Positions 53,744 through 62,627 are shown, counted from the first letter of the stretch. The stretch: DNA of 64,000 nt from Gammaproteobacteria bacterium UBA5109 (GCA_002414385.1 DHZH01000004.1:15326-79325), one strand, 5' to 3'. Translations and numbers: made by a program. The notes: generated by a model not told the origin, from the sequence alone.

Positions 53744-54370
53744 ATGAATATCAAGGAAACAGAAATGAAAAGAATTATCCATGCAGCAAAAGTATTGCTG
53801 CTGTGTCTGTTTGCCATTATCCCCCGCTGCGTCAGTGCCGCTGAATCCATTCCCGGTTCAGCCAGTGCAATCTTTGCTGGTGGGTGCTTCTGGTGTATGG
53901 AGCCACCCTATGACAAACTCGAGGGCGTTTTTTCCACCACCTCCGGTTATATTGGTGGCCATGTAGAAGCACCCAGCTATGAGCAGGTCTCATCCGGTTC
54001 GACCGGACATGTTGAAGCTGTTCTGATTGAGTATGATCCTAATGTCATAAACTATGAAGAATTGCTTGAGGTATTCTGGCGCAATATTGATCCTCTGGAT
54101 GATCGCGGACAGTTTTGTGATCGTGGTGAGCAATACCGGAGTGCCATTTTTTATCGTGATGAGCGGCAACTGGAGCTGGCCCAGGAATCAAAAGCAACAA
54201 TCGCGGAAACGCTGGATGCTGATATTGCGACAGAAATCCTGATGGCCAGTGAGTTTTATCCGGCTGAGGAATATCACCAGGATTACTATATGGAAAACCC
54301 ATTGCGCTACCGCTTTTACCGTTTCAGTTGCGGACGAGATGGGCGTCTGGAAGAACTTTGGAGTAAATGA
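53744..54370 (+). CDS. msrA: Peptide-methionine (S)-S-oxide reductase MsrA, exported
   Basis: A 208-residue protein with a signal peptide (AKVLLLCLFAIIPRCVSAAE) and the MsrA motif FAGGCFWCMEPPYDKLEGV (near 44-62, catalytic Cys in GCFWC), TTSGYIGGHV, ERGQFCDRGEQYRSAIF and EEYHQDYYMENP. It reduces S-methionine sulfoxide in envelope proteins, complementing MsrB. ATG at 53744 follows a GTG; an ATG at 53765 is the other candidate. The gene lies 21 bp after msrB. Confidence 0.93.
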   Translation: MNIKETEMKRIIHAAKVLLLCLFAIIPRCVSAAESIPGSASAIFAGGCFWCMEPPYDKLEGVFSTTSGYIGGHVEAPSYEQVSSGSTGHVEAVLIEYDPNVINYEELLEVFWRNIDPLDDRGQFCDRGEQYRSAIFYRDERQLELAQESKATIAETLDADIATEILMASEFYPAEEYHQDYYMENPLRYRFYRFSCGRDGRLEELWSK

Positions 54371-54386
54371 CAAAGGAATAAACATA

Positions 54387-54611
54387 ATGCCATATAAAAT
54401 CCTTCAACAACTTCCGGATTCTGTGAGGGATAATTTGCCAGAACATGCCCAGGAAATCTATCTGGCTGCATTTAACAATGCCTGGGACCAGTATAAATCT
54501 GCATCAGATCGTCAGGGTGATGATAGCCGTGAAGAGGTATCCCATAAAGTCGCCTGGAATGCGGTAAAACAGAAATATGAAAAACAGAATGGAAAATGGC
54601 AAAGAAAATGA
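54387..54611 (+). CDS. chaB: ChaB-family small protein
   Basis: A 74-residue protein starting MPYKILQQLPDSVRDNLPEHAQEIY, followed by AFNNAWDQY and EVSHKVAWNAVKQKYEK, the ChaB pattern. ChaB was linked to the cation antiporter ChaA in enterics; no chaA is here. AAAGGAA lies before the ATG. The start is inside a longer open frame that overlaps msrA, which is discarded. Confidence 0.88.
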   Translation: MPYKILQQLPDSVRDNLPEHAQEIYLAAFNNAWDQYKSASDRQGDDSREEVSHKVAWNAVKQKYEKQNGKWQRK

Positions 54612-54927
54612 GCAAGTGAATTCAGCATATAGAAACTATTCTGTATACACCCCCAGAGAGAGGTCATGCTACATTTTTTTATAAAAGCCAGGGTTTTTAT
54701 ACTATAAGACAACTGCTACTTACTTGAAAAAGATTATCAGCATGTTATGTTTATAACCAGAAAGTCAATTCAGGGTAGAGTATCCACTCCACCCTCAAGC
54801 TGGATCATACCTGTCACTTAGTTCTTTTCTCCTGATCAATTAATCATTGGATGCATAAAGCAATTTCCAGTGACAATTAGCTATGTATATTCGATATACA
54901 TATGAATACTCAACCATTAGAGGACTT
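54612..54927. other. Gene-free stretch with two hairpins and a palindrome
   Basis: No gene is seen in these 316 bases. They hold an AT-rich hairpin (54680-54701), an imperfect 10-base hairpin (54772-54795, AGGGTAGAGT with ACTCCACCCT), and the palindrome described at 54883-54901. Confidence 0.6.
54883..54901 (+). promoter_or_regulatory. Perfect palindrome upstream of the small lipoprotein
   Basis: ATGTATAT, 3 bases, ATATACAT, a perfect 8-base inverted repeat, ends 26 bases before the lipoprotein ATG at 54928. It could be a dimeric operator or an AT-rich transcription start region. Confidence 0.4.
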
Positions 54928-55164
54928 ATGTTATTAGTTACAAAAAATCTTAAACTTTTCACTTCGATTATTTTATGCAGCATCCTGTCTGCGGCCTGTA
55001 CTGAAGAAGGCCCCATGGAAGAAGCTGGCGAAGAAGTGGATCAAATGGCCGCTGAAGCTGAGGATCAACTTGAAGATGCACAGGATCAGGCAAGGGATAT
55101 GACCAACGATCTTGGTAATGATCTGGAAGATGCCTGTGAAGAAGCTCTGGACCAGAACTGTTAA
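54928..55164 (+). CDS. Small acidic lipoprotein
   Basis: A 78-residue protein with a signal ending in a lipobox (SILSAACTE, Cys near 24) and a short mature part rich in Glu, Asp and Ala (EEAGEEVDQMAAEAEDQLEDAQDQA), probably helical. It ends CEEALDQNC with two Cys. It resembles small stress-induced surface proteins but is not a named family. Followed closely by a DUF1328 protein. Confidence 0.75.
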   Translation: MLLVTKNLKLFTSIILCSILSAACTEEGPMEEAGEEVDQMAAEAEDQLEDAQDQARDMTNDLGNDLEDACEEALDQNC

Positions 55165-55181
55165 TACAGGAGCTTCTGATT

Positions 55182-55352
55182 ATGTTTAATTGGGCTGTCA
55201 CTTTTTTAATTATTGCGATAATTGCTGGGATATTTGGTTTGTCAGGTATTGCTGGAACAGCCACTAATATCGCATGGATTCTGTTCCTGGTCGGACTGGT
55301 TCTGGCCGTAGTTAGCGGCTTGAGTGGCTATCGACGCAAAACCAGAAACTGA
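55182..55352 (+). CDS. DUF1328/YtjA-family small membrane protein
   Basis: A 56-residue protein of two helices: MFNWAVTFLIIAIIAGIFGL, then GIAGTATNIAWILFLVGLVL, ending GYRRKTRN. This matches the DUF1328 (YtjA) pattern. AGGAG with 9-base spacing precedes the ATG. Function in the family is unknown. It is 17 bp downstream of the lipoprotein gene, so probably co-transcribed. Confidence 0.88.
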   Translation: MFNWAVTFLIIAIIAGIFGLSGIAGTATNIAWILFLVGLVLAVVSGLSGYRRKTRN

Positions 55353-55427
55353 CTGTCAGCCATAGTGAAGTGAATCTGATCAGTATATTTCAGGCTCACT
55401 TTCAATACTGACAAGTATTATTCTTAT

Positions 55428-56954
55428 ATGTCACATTCCATTCATTCAGGCAGTAATAAGTTAACCAGCTATTGCAGCAGGCTTGTATTTATCCTGTGTC
55501 TGCTTGTTCATTCGCCAGTATTACTTTCCCAGGCGGCTACTGAACAAAATTCTCAGGAAAACGAAGCGCTGGCTTCCGAGCGACTGGAATCACTTATTAC
55601 CACCCTGGAAAATGAAACAACGCGTTCGGAACTGATCGCTGATCTGGAGACACTGCTGGCTACCAGGAATGATGAGCAAGATGATTCATTACTGGAAGCG
55701 CTTAATCTGCAACAGGCCGGTAATTTTGTATTCACACGCTACAATGAATTGTTTGACAGGATGGGTATCAGCAGTAACGCCATAGGTAAGCTCCTGGCAT
55801 TGGCTCTTGCGGCGTTATTACTCACTGTGCTGGCGCTGTTTAACCGATTCCTGGCACGCTTCTTCGACCGTAGACTCAAAGGCCTGAGAAAAGCCCTTTG
55901 TCTATCGAAAACTCGTTTCCGCAGTTGTTTTAAATTTCAGGTACTGGCCGGTTATCTCCTGGCAGGTGCCTTGTTTTTATACAGTACATTTCTGGCTTTT
56001 CTTGCTCCCGAAACAGCACAAAATTCCTTGAGTTTTCAAAGTATTATCCAGTACCTCGTATTTATTCTGTTTATCTTTTTTGTGTTTATTTTTATCTATG
56101 AACTGGTCAATGCCAGCATGGAATATATTTTCAGTCACAATGAAAATGTGACTGACGCCAGAGTAAATACTCTTTTGCCAATCCTGCGAAACGTGCTGTA
56201 TTTTGCGCTGTTTGCCATTTCAGCTTTGGTAATACTTTCCGAACTCGGCGTAGACATTGTCCCCTTGATGGCTGGAGCAGGCGTAGTCGGTATTGCCATT
56301 GGCTTTGGTGCCCAAACATTGGTCAAGGACTACCTGAACGGATTTATCGTCATATTCGAAGATCTTCTGCAGGTTGGAGATATCGTTGAACTGGCCGGAA
56401 GATTGGGTGAAGTTGAAAAAATCACCATCAGAAGAGTACAGCTTCGTAGCCTGGATGGAATCGTGCACACAATCCCATTCAGTGATATAAATATTGTCGA
56501 TAATTACACCAAGGAATTCTCCTATTATCTGCTGGATATTGGTGTCGCTTACCGTGAAAATACAGATGAAGTAATTGATTGTCTGCGCAAGATTGATGAA
56601 GAGATTCGTCAGGATGAAAACTACGCCAATGATATTCTGGATTCAATGGATATTTTTGGTGTGGACAAGTTTGCTGACAGCGCAGTTGTAATCAGGGCTC
56701 GTATAAAGACAGTTGCCCATAAACGCTGGCGAGTGGGTCGCGAATACAATCGTCGTATTAAAATGGCCTTTGACAAGCAGGGTATCGAAATTCCCTTTCC
56801 TCATCAGACCTTATACTTTGGTGAAGATAAGGATGGGTCTGCTCCTGCCGGGAATATCAAGCTTAGCAAGCATGGCGCAGTTAGCGAGTCACCAACTAAT
56901 CAAGTGCATAAGAAAGCAAATAAGGAGCCTATAAAAAAGTCGGATACTAGATGA
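55428..56954 (+). CDS. MscS-family mechanosensitive channel
   Basis: A 508-residue protein: signal peptide and a polar, Glu-rich periplasmic region (to about 120), four to five helices between about 120 and 320, then the MscS pore helix and beta domain (LMAGAGVVGIAIGFGAQTLVKDYLNGFIVIFEDLLQVGDIVEL, near 280-322). Members release solutes on hypo-osmotic shock. The C-terminus is Lys-rich and probably disordered. Fits the osmotic theme with the betaine operon. Confidence 0.9.
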   Translation: MSHSIHSGSNKLTSYCSRLVFILCLLVHSPVLLSQAATEQNSQENEALASERLESLITTLENETTRSELIADLETLLATRNDEQDDSLLEALNLQQAGNFVFTRYNELFDRMGISSNAIGKLLALALAALLLTVLALFNRFLARFFDRRLKGLRKALCLSKTRFRSCFKFQVLAGYLLAGALFLYSTFLAFLAPETAQNSLSFQSIIQYLVFILFIFFVFIFIYELVNASMEYIFSHNENVTDARVNTLLPILRNVLYFALFAISALVILSELGVDIVPLMAGAGVVGIAIGFGAQTLVKDYLNGFIVIFEDLLQVGDIVELAGRLGEVEKITIRRVQLRSLDGIVHTIPFSDINIVDNYTKEFSYYLLDIGVAYRENTDEVIDCLRKIDEEIRQDENYANDILDSMDIFGVDKFADSAVVIRARIKTVAHKRWRVGREYNRRIKMAFDKQGIEIPFPHQTLYFGEDKDGSAPAGNIKLSKHGAVSESPTNQVHKKANKEPIKKSDTR

Positions 56955-57015
56955 AGCAGGCTCTGGCTAAACGACTGCTATTGCCCGGAGCTGAAGTTCA
57001 TCATTAAATTAAGTA

Positions 57016-57039
57016 TAGCGGGTGTCGTGGCACCCGCTA
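57016..57039. terminator. Hairpin in the convergent MscS / outer-membrane protein gap
   Basis: A perfect 9-base stem (TAGCGGGTG with CACCCGCTA) and 6-base loop between two convergent genes. There is no clear T-run on either side, so it is a weak or Rho-assisted terminator. Confidence 0.55.
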
Positions 57040-57072
57040 CTGTCCAACTGACTGGTATCAGGTTTATAACTG

Positions 57073-57648
57073 TCAAAAACTATAACGTACCGATAAACGC
57101 AAACCGGTAATATCATCGTCATCAACTTCAGTGTTGGTATAGTTTATAGCCCCGGAAAGCCTGTTAGTGAAATAGTATCGTCCACCGAAACTTAAACTGC
57201 TTCCAGAATCATCATAAACATCCTGATAACCAAACCCTCCCTCGAGTTCGACCTGGGAGTTGAGCAAGTGCCGGATGCCGACTTCAAAACCATATCCACT
57301 TTCGTCATTTGCACCAATTTCAGCATCAATCAGTGAAAACACGCCGTATAAATCGGTCTGTTCATTTAGTGAAGTATGAGCTCCAAGCCCAGCTTTGACC
57401 TCTGATGAATCAATATTAAAGTCATACTCAGTATCAGCTACAACTGCCTTGATAAATAAGACATCTGTGATATCAAATGACACGCCAATATCGAATCCAT
57501 CACCATCAACATCTAAAGGACCGGCATCAAATTCAAGAGTACTGAACCCTGCTTCCAAATAATTGTAGTTCAGCGCTTGGGCGCTAGCCTGCATGCTGAA
57601 ACTACACAACAGACTTGTGATACTTAATGTAAAAAATTTCATTTTCAT
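57073..57648 (-). CDS. Small outer-membrane beta-barrel protein
   Basis: A 191-residue protein with a signal peptide (FFTLSITSLLCSFSMQASAQ) and alternating amphipathic strands ending in GLRLSVRYSF, typical of an 8-stranded outer-membrane barrel (OmpA-like/OmpW-like size). Strands read as YNYLEAGFSTLEFDAG, FDIGVSFDITDVLFIKAVVA, and so on. The start at 57648 lies after a purine-rich stretch; 57642 is the alternative. Function unknown. Confidence 0.78.
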   Translation of the reverse strand: MKMKFFTLSITSLLCSFSMQASAQALNYNYLEAGFSTLEFDAGPLDVDGDGFDIGVSFDITDVLFIKAVVADTEYDFNIDSSEVKAGLGAHTSLNEQTDLYGVFSLIDAEIGANDESGYGFEVGIRHLLNSQVELEGGFGYQDVYDDSGSSLSFGGRYYFTNRLSGAINYTNTEVDDDDITGLRLSVRYSF

Positions 57649-57998
57649 CTCTTTTCCCTTTCCCCAATATTGAGTGATAAACGATGACCTGGGATAAAAC
57701 ACATATTTTCTCCCAAAACTCTCCAACTTCTTTCGCTGGCTATTGTGATAAATAGATGGATCGAAATCTGTCTAAAACTTCACATTTTTATAAACCGCCT
57801 GTGCAATAGGCAGTTGCTTAACTGTAAATATGATTTTTAGATATTTACAATGGGTATAGTTTATTCTTAATAATCTGTGTCTTAGATGCTCTTTTCAGGT
57901 CCAGACGCCATCTAAACCAAAAGGCAAAAGTATCTATTTTCTGTAACATCGCTAAACTTTCATACTCTAATCGAGAAATAGGTATTTGAGGCGTCATA

Positions 57999-58724
57999 AT
58001 GCTGCGGTTTCTATTGATACTGGTATTGGCTGGCACTACTTTAGCGGCAGAACCTGACTGGACAGCTTATGATGAGCTGCTGTCGACCCATGTCACGACC
58101 GGCGAAAAAGATGGCGTTCCGGTCAACCTGGTCGATTATCAGGGCTTTGCCGGGGATCCCCGCCTGGATATCGCGCTTACACAAATCCGCAATTTTGACC
58201 TCAGTCAGTTACAGAGCAATGAAGAAAAACTAGCCTACTACATCAATGCCTACAACCTTCTGACCATCAAACTGATCATTGATCACTGGCCAGTAGATTC
58301 AATCCGGGATATTGGCAACTTTTTTCGTGGCCCCTGGGACAGGGTTGTACTGGAAACCAGTGAAGACCGACTCACACTGGATGATATTGAACATGACATA
58401 ATCAGAAGCTTCGGCGAGGCCCGCATTCATTTCGCGGTTAACTGTGCATCTGTCTCCTGTCCTGATTTACGCCGTGAAGCCTATCGGGCAGAGGACCTGG
58501 ACAGCCAGCTGGAAGAGCAGACAATTCTTTTTTTGTCTAATCCCAAGGGCCTGCAGGCTGATGCTGACAACGTACGTGTCTCGCGGATATTTGACTGGTA
58601 CGAAGACGATTTTGCCAGTTATGGTGGTGTGGAGAATTTTGTTCGGCAATACCGCCCTGAACTTCAATTCGATGATCTGGAAGCCAACCTGAATTACAAC
58701 TGGAACCTCAACACCAGGCGCTGA
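57999..58724 (+). CDS. DUF547-domain exported protein
   Basis: A 241-residue exported protein (signal ends TTLAAEP) with the DUF547 signature: YINAYNLLTIKLIIDHWPV, SIRDIGNFFRGPWDR, LDDIEHDIIRSFGEARIHFAVNCASVSCPDLR. Function of the domain is unknown. It ends exactly next to the convergent DUF3047 gene, with no gap. Confidence 0.9.
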   Translation: MLRFLLILVLAGTTLAAEPDWTAYDELLSTHVTTGEKDGVPVNLVDYQGFAGDPRLDIALTQIRNFDLSQLQSNEEKLAYYINAYNLLTIKLIIDHWPVDSIRDIGNFFRGPWDRVVLETSEDRLTLDDIEHDIIRSFGEARIHFAVNCASVSCPDLRREAYRAEDLDSQLEEQTILFLSNPKGLQADADNVRVSRIFDWYEDDFASYGGVENFVRQYRPELQFDDLEANLNYNWNLNTRR

Positions 58725-59399
58725 TTATTCTTCAGAAAAAAAGATATCCCCGTAATATGCCCGGGCACTCTGCCCGGTATCATCACTGTCACTCATGATG
58801 GCAACGGCGTGAATTTCATTTACTTCGACTCCGAACATGCGCCTGAAGTCCTCCCTGATATTGCGTTTTTCAACAAGCCACTGCCCGCTCAGCGAATCCC
58901 CTGAACGCAGAGATAGCATCATTGCATTTTCTGTCACCGCACTCTCCCATTGCGTTTCTGCCGGCTGGTCACTGGACCAGACATAGTTGATCGCCCGGGT
59001 CTGCCAGAAAAAAATACCACCTGAAACCACGACAAATATTCTGGCCGGATAATCATCTCCGGAGCGCCGGGTCTCATCATTGCCGGAAAATGTATTTTCT
59101 ACTTTCCACGACCAGTTCAGGTAAGGAGTCTGGGTCAAGTCAATATCAGTTTCATAAAACAGCCCGGAAGCGCTGTCTGAACTTTGTGCGCTGAGTACCT
59201 GCTGCTGGGAATCCTGCACCAGTTGATAACGGGTAATTCCGGAAAAGGACTGCTCTTCCCAGCCCTCGAGAATGCCTTCAGAGAAACGTCCGATTTGGAT
59301 ATTCTGGCCAAAAACAGAGACGCTGAGCGAACCCAGAAGCAGGAAGACAAGACCGCCCTTACAACACACAACAGTTATCCCTGAGCTTTTCAGCTTCAC
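58725..59399 (-). CDS. DUF3047-domain exported protein
   Basis: A 224-residue protein with a signal peptide (LVFLLLGSLSVSVFGQ) and DUF3047 features: YLNWSWKVENTFSGNDETRRSGDDYPARIFVV, WQTRAINYVWSS, and FGVEVNEIHAVAIMSDSDDTGQ. The start is GTG at 59399, 3 bp after the rhodanese stop, with no clear ribosome site, so translation is probably coupled. Function unknown. Confidence 0.85.
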   Translation of the reverse strand: MKLKSSGITVVCCKGGLVFLLLGSLSVSVFGQNIQIGRFSEGILEGWEEQSFSGITRYQLVQDSQQQVLSAQSSDSASGLFYETDIDLTQTPYLNWSWKVENTFSGNDETRRSGDDYPARIFVVVSGGIFFWQTRAINYVWSSDQPAETQWESAVTENAMMLSLRSGDSLSGQWLVEKRNIREDFRRMFGVEVNEIHAVAIMSDSDDTGQSARAYYGDIFFSEE

Positions 59400-59402
59400 T
59401 AC

Positions 59403-59765
59403 TTACTGGTTAATTTTGCGCGCCTCACGCACGTTGGAAATGCCACCGGCATTACTGACATTGCTGAACCCGGCTTGCTCAAAAATTGCCTGGGCCTGCC
59501 CTGCCCTCACACCGGAACCACAATAAAGCCTGATATCCGCATCACTATCAATATTCAGGCTGGACAGACTTGCGGCACTCATAGCCTGTAAGGGCACATT
59601 CATGTCGCCTTCAATATGATCCTGCCGGTATTCCTCAACAGTCCGCACATCGATCCAGACTGTTTCACTGGAAGCTGCGGAATCATTGAAACCCGTACTG
59701 GCACATGAAGAGAGTGAAAGGGCTAACAGAATTATTACCAGGTTGGGGAAAGTGCTTCTGAGCAT
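59403..59765 (-). CDS. Rhodanese-like lipoprotein
   Basis: A 120-residue protein with a lipobox signal (LSLSSCAST, Cys near 22) and a single rhodanese domain: VWIDVRTVEEYRQDHIEGDMNVPL and IRLYCGSGVRAGQAQAIFEQAGF, with the active-site loop Cys (CGSGVRA). It may transfer sulfur or act as a redox protein in the periplasm. First gene of a pair with the DUF3047 protein. Confidence 0.9.
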   Translation of the reverse strand: MLRSTFPNLVIILLALSLSSCASTGFNDSAASSETVWIDVRTVEEYRQDHIEGDMNVPLQAMSAASLSSLNIDSDADIRLYCGSGVRAGQAQAIFEQAGFSNVSNAGGISNVREARKINQ

Positions 59766-59949
59766 GATGAATACTCCTGTTTTATTATCATTATCGTCAC
59801 ATCTTTGCTCATCCGGACAGGATATTCAAGCAAACTGAAAGCTGCTTCTGTCCTGCTTGATCTATATCCAGGCGGAAATCTATGAAATCAACGGCAATCA
59901 TCCAGGGGAAAAGAGTCATTCAATTCAGGCCAGGATAATGCCATTCCGC

Positions 59950-60675
59950 TCAACGCAGTTCTACATTGCCCTGATCATCAACATTAAAAGTGACTATCAG
60001 TGGCTTTTCGCCTGTAGCTGACAATATGGTATCAGGCAAAGCAATACGGCCGTTCTGATGCAGGATAGAGCCACGGACTGTGGCAGGGTTGGCAGCACTT
60101 TTACTGTACATATTACTGTAGATTTCGTAATCACCTTGCATGGCACTGGGACTCAGCCAGATTTCATTGCCCGGCCCCTGGATATTGTCTTCTTCAAATG
60201 CAGCATCGGAACCCGGAAAAGTTCTTGCTGCATAGTAGTATTCGTTGCCCTGCGGGTCGATGATATGTAAATCCACATCATCCGATGTCCCCCAACTGAT
60301 CACAACCAGAACAAAAGTCTGCTGCAGCAGATCTCGACAGGCTTCCAGCTCATTCTGTGTGCTCGTAAGGATATCACCGGCAGGGATTTCAGCCTGGCAC
60401 TGCGCAAGCTCTTCCTGGGTCTGGGAAAGAATGTCTGATGGGGCATCCAGCTCGATATTCTGTGACTCTAGCTGCTCTCTGAGCTCATCGATTTCCGCCT
60501 GCATTTCAGCCTGCAAATTTTCGACCAGTTGCGGCGAATCTCCGGTATTTGGAAAGAAAGGCAAGGCAACAATGGCCAGCAACATGAAGGCACCCAGAGC
60601 CGAGGCAAAAAGGTCCAGTGCCGACATGCTGAAAATATTGACTTCTTTATTACGTAATTTCAAAGCACCATCCAA
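59950..60675 (-). CDS. Membrane-anchored coiled-coil protein with a C-terminal beta domain
   Basis: A 241-residue protein. Near residue 14-40 a single helix reads NIFSMSALDLFASALGAFML, with an Asp inside the helix, as in MotB/ExbD-type stator subunits. A coiled coil follows (about 50-115, LVENLQAEMQAEIDELREQLE, with repeated TQEELAQCQ / TQNELEACR units), and then a beta-rich domain like DUF2135 (WGTSDDVDLHIIDPQGNEYYYA, GDYEIYSNMY, TVRGSILHQNG). No MotA/ExbB partner is adjacent. I do not recognise the protein as a named family. Confidence 0.7.
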   Translation of the reverse strand: MDGALKLRNKEVNIFSMSALDLFASALGAFMLLAIVALPFFPNTGDSPQLVENLQAEMQAEIDELREQLESQNIELDAPSDILSQTQEELAQCQAEIPAGDILTSTQNELEACRDLLQQTFVLVVISWGTSDDVDLHIIDPQGNEYYYAARTFPGSDAAFEEDNIQGPGNEIWLSPSAMQGDYEIYSNMYSKSAANPATVRGSILHQNGRIALPDTILSATGEKPLIVTFNVDDQGNVELR

Positions 60676-60775
60676 AAAAATATGCCTGACACGGCTGTTT
60701 GGGCAGTGTCAGGCGCATATTATACAGACTCGAAGCCGGCTTTAATGCTTTGCAGCAAATATCTCCGGACAAGCC

Positions 60776-60979
60776 CTATTCGTTGATTATCACATCATCT
60801 ATTTCAAGTGCTCCGGGTTGCCCTTCAATTTGCTGAAAGACATTATCACGCTTACCTTCGGGACAACGATTATTCACCTGACAGACATATTCCAGCAAAC
60901 CCAGTACCTCCCGGTCAGCGCCACAGAACATATAAACAATACATTTATTTTGCCCAGAATTTTGGAAATACTTCTGCAA
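60776..60979 (-). CDS. Possible small protein in the 362-base gap before marC
   Basis: An open frame on the minus strand gives about 67 residues (TTG at 60979) or 52 (ATG at 60931), with a protein-like segment ADREVLGLLEYVCQVNNRCP and an acidic end (GALEIDDVIINE). It could be a small protein, or the tail of a lost larger gene upstream of the membrane coiled-coil gene. No ribosome site is visible. The rest of the gap (60676-61037) shows nothing else. Confidence 0.3.
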   Translation of the reverse strand: MQKYFQNSGQNKCIVYMFCGADREVLGLLEYVCQVNNRCPEGKRDNVFQQIEGQPGALEIDDVIINE

Positions 60980-61037
60980 GACCTGTATCTTTTGCTAGTC
61001 TTGCTGACGGAAACCCCATGAGATCACGGAGTCCAGA

Positions 61038-61649
61038 ATGAACCAGTTCGGACAATCACTACTATTGATTTTTGTATTGCTTAATCCCTTTATCATGAGC
61101 ATCTATCTGCTCACTCTGGTGAAAAATACCAGCCTGGGGACTTTTTCCAGTTTAATCATCAGGGCAGGCCTCATCAGTTTCGTGGTGTTTGTGATCTTTG
61201 CCTGGCTGGGTGAAGTGATCTTTGATGAAGTGCTACAGATACGTTTCCCGGCATTTATGATTTTTGGGGGAATTACCTTCCTGATTATCGGCGTCAGACT
61301 GATCCTTGGAATCGGCCCGGCCATGGAAAGCATCAACCCGCAATCAAAAGAAGTGGCGGGTGCTATCGCCATGCCATTCATCGTCGGCCCTGGCACCATC
61401 AGTGCCAGTGTTATTGCCGGCACCCAGTTGGGAATCATGCCCGCCGCACTGGCCATCGGTCTGGGCCTTGTCTTTGCACTGGGGTCTATGGTGCTGTTTA
61501 AAAAGTTGCATGATTTTGTGCAGGCAAAGAAAGAACGCTATATAGAACGGTATGTGGAAATCGCTGGCCGTATCACCGCACTTTTCACTGGTTCATTTGC
61601 CGTCGACATGATACTGCGCGGTATTGAGCGCTGGCTGGCCTTAATGTAA
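61038..61649 (+). CDS. marC: MarC-family integral membrane protein
   Basis: A 203-residue six-helix protein with the MarC/NAAT pattern: LLIFVLLNPFIMSIYLLTLV, IRFPAFMIFGGITFLIIGVRLIL, and AGAIAMPFIVGPGTISASVIAGTQLG. Function in the family is uncertain (once linked to multidrug resistance, later questioned). GGAG precedes the ATG. Confidence 0.9.
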   Translation: MNQFGQSLLLIFVLLNPFIMSIYLLTLVKNTSLGTFSSLIIRAGLISFVVFVIFAWLGEVIFDEVLQIRFPAFMIFGGITFLIIGVRLILGIGPAMESINPQSKEVAGAIAMPFIVGPGTISASVIAGTQLGIMPAALAIGLGLVFALGSMVLFKKLHDFVQAKKERYIERYVEIAGRITALFTGSFAVDMILRGIERWLALM

Positions 61650-61747
61650 CGGATAGTTATTAACCCAAGCCAGTTCAATTTTCTATCCTCAGCGTGAATA
61701 ATTTTGCTCGGGTAGGCCCAGCAGAAAAGCTGGTCAATACCGGAAGC

Positions 61748-62353
61748 CTATTCCCGACTCTGGTAAACTCCGAAATGCACATAAGGCGAGCTGGCACGTT
61801 GTCCCGGAGCTACATTACCCGGTACTTCATGGCGAACAGCAGGCAGACTTTTCAGATAGGCGGCAATCGCCGTGGCATCATCCACAACGATTTCATGATA
61901 GGCCGGCCAGGGCATGATAGGTAAAGTCTGTTCCCCATGATTGTCCATGCCGGTTCTCAGCATGGCGACAATTTGTGCAACACTCCAGTTGCCAATTCCG
62001 GTTTCCGGATCAGGAGTCAGGTTGCCCGGATAAACGACGCCCGGATTAATTTCCTGCAGGGGATTGGTATAGGCAATGCCCCAGTCGGAACCAGCCAGCA
62101 GTTGATCGGCTCTGGGTTGTCCAACCAGTGCGCCATTGGTGTGGCAGGAACCGCAGCCCAGCAGGGTCACCAGGTAACGACCGCGCTCACGCTGCTCAGC
62201 CGTGAACTGATTATTCGGAACAGATTCAGGACTTTCCAGCATGGTGGCAGGATTGACCTGTTCAAACTCATCCAGTGGATTATAGGGCGCGGGATCTGAG
62301 GCGCAGGCTGTTATCAGGACTGGCAAAGTGGCTATCAATATCAGCTTTTTCAT
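61748..62353 (-). CDS. Cytochrome c lipoprotein
   Basis: A 201-residue protein with a lipobox signal (LITACASD) and a class I-like cytochrome c domain: LLGCGSCHTNGALVG (haem motif CGSCH, near 68) and IMPWPAYHEI with a possible Met ligand (near 150), then DDATAIAAYLKSLPAV. It is a periplasmic electron carrier anchored to the membrane. GAGAGG precedes the ATG. Last gene before the AT-rich segment. Confidence 0.9.
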   Translation of the reverse strand: MKKLILIATLPVLITACASDPAPYNPLDEFEQVNPATMLESPESVPNNQFTAEQRERGRYLVTLLGCGSCHTNGALVGQPRADQLLAGSDWGIAYTNPLQEINPGVVYPGNLTPDPETGIGNWSVAQIVAMLRTGMDNHGEQTLPIMPWPAYHEIVVDDATAIAAYLKSLPAVRHEVPGNVAPGQRASSPYVHFGVYQSRE

Positions 62354-62474
62354 GGCAAGCCTCTCTTGGCAAAATTAACACAATCTGAAATAGACCAGAT
62401 TAAAGCAAGCAGGCTGGAATGCAATGCCTGGATAGTCTAAGAATATGACCCAAACCAATCCAGAACAGGAATTG

Positions 62475-62577
62475 TAAGCCTTGAGCTCATCACCCTAGCT
62501 TGCAGTATTGAAATCTGTGGTGACTCTTTAAACTTAGGCATGCGAATACCCTTCCCGGCGCCCGTAGCAACCATAGA
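62475..62577 (-). pseudogene. Possible decayed 5S rRNA-like stretch
   Basis: Read on the minus strand, this stretch has partial matches to 5S rRNA in the right order: GGTTGCTACGGGCG near the 5' end, ATTCGCATGCC (like the conserved CC-ATxCCGAAC region), and CAATACTGCAAGCTAGGGTGA (like the GATGGTA...GGGTGA end). It begins about 50 bases after the 23S-like element, the normal order and spacing. Similarity is weak and could be chance. Confidence 0.3.
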
Positions 62578-62627
62578 AGAAAAACCGTATTATCTTAAGC
62601 AGCCCTCAAAAAAACCTTTGCGGATAA

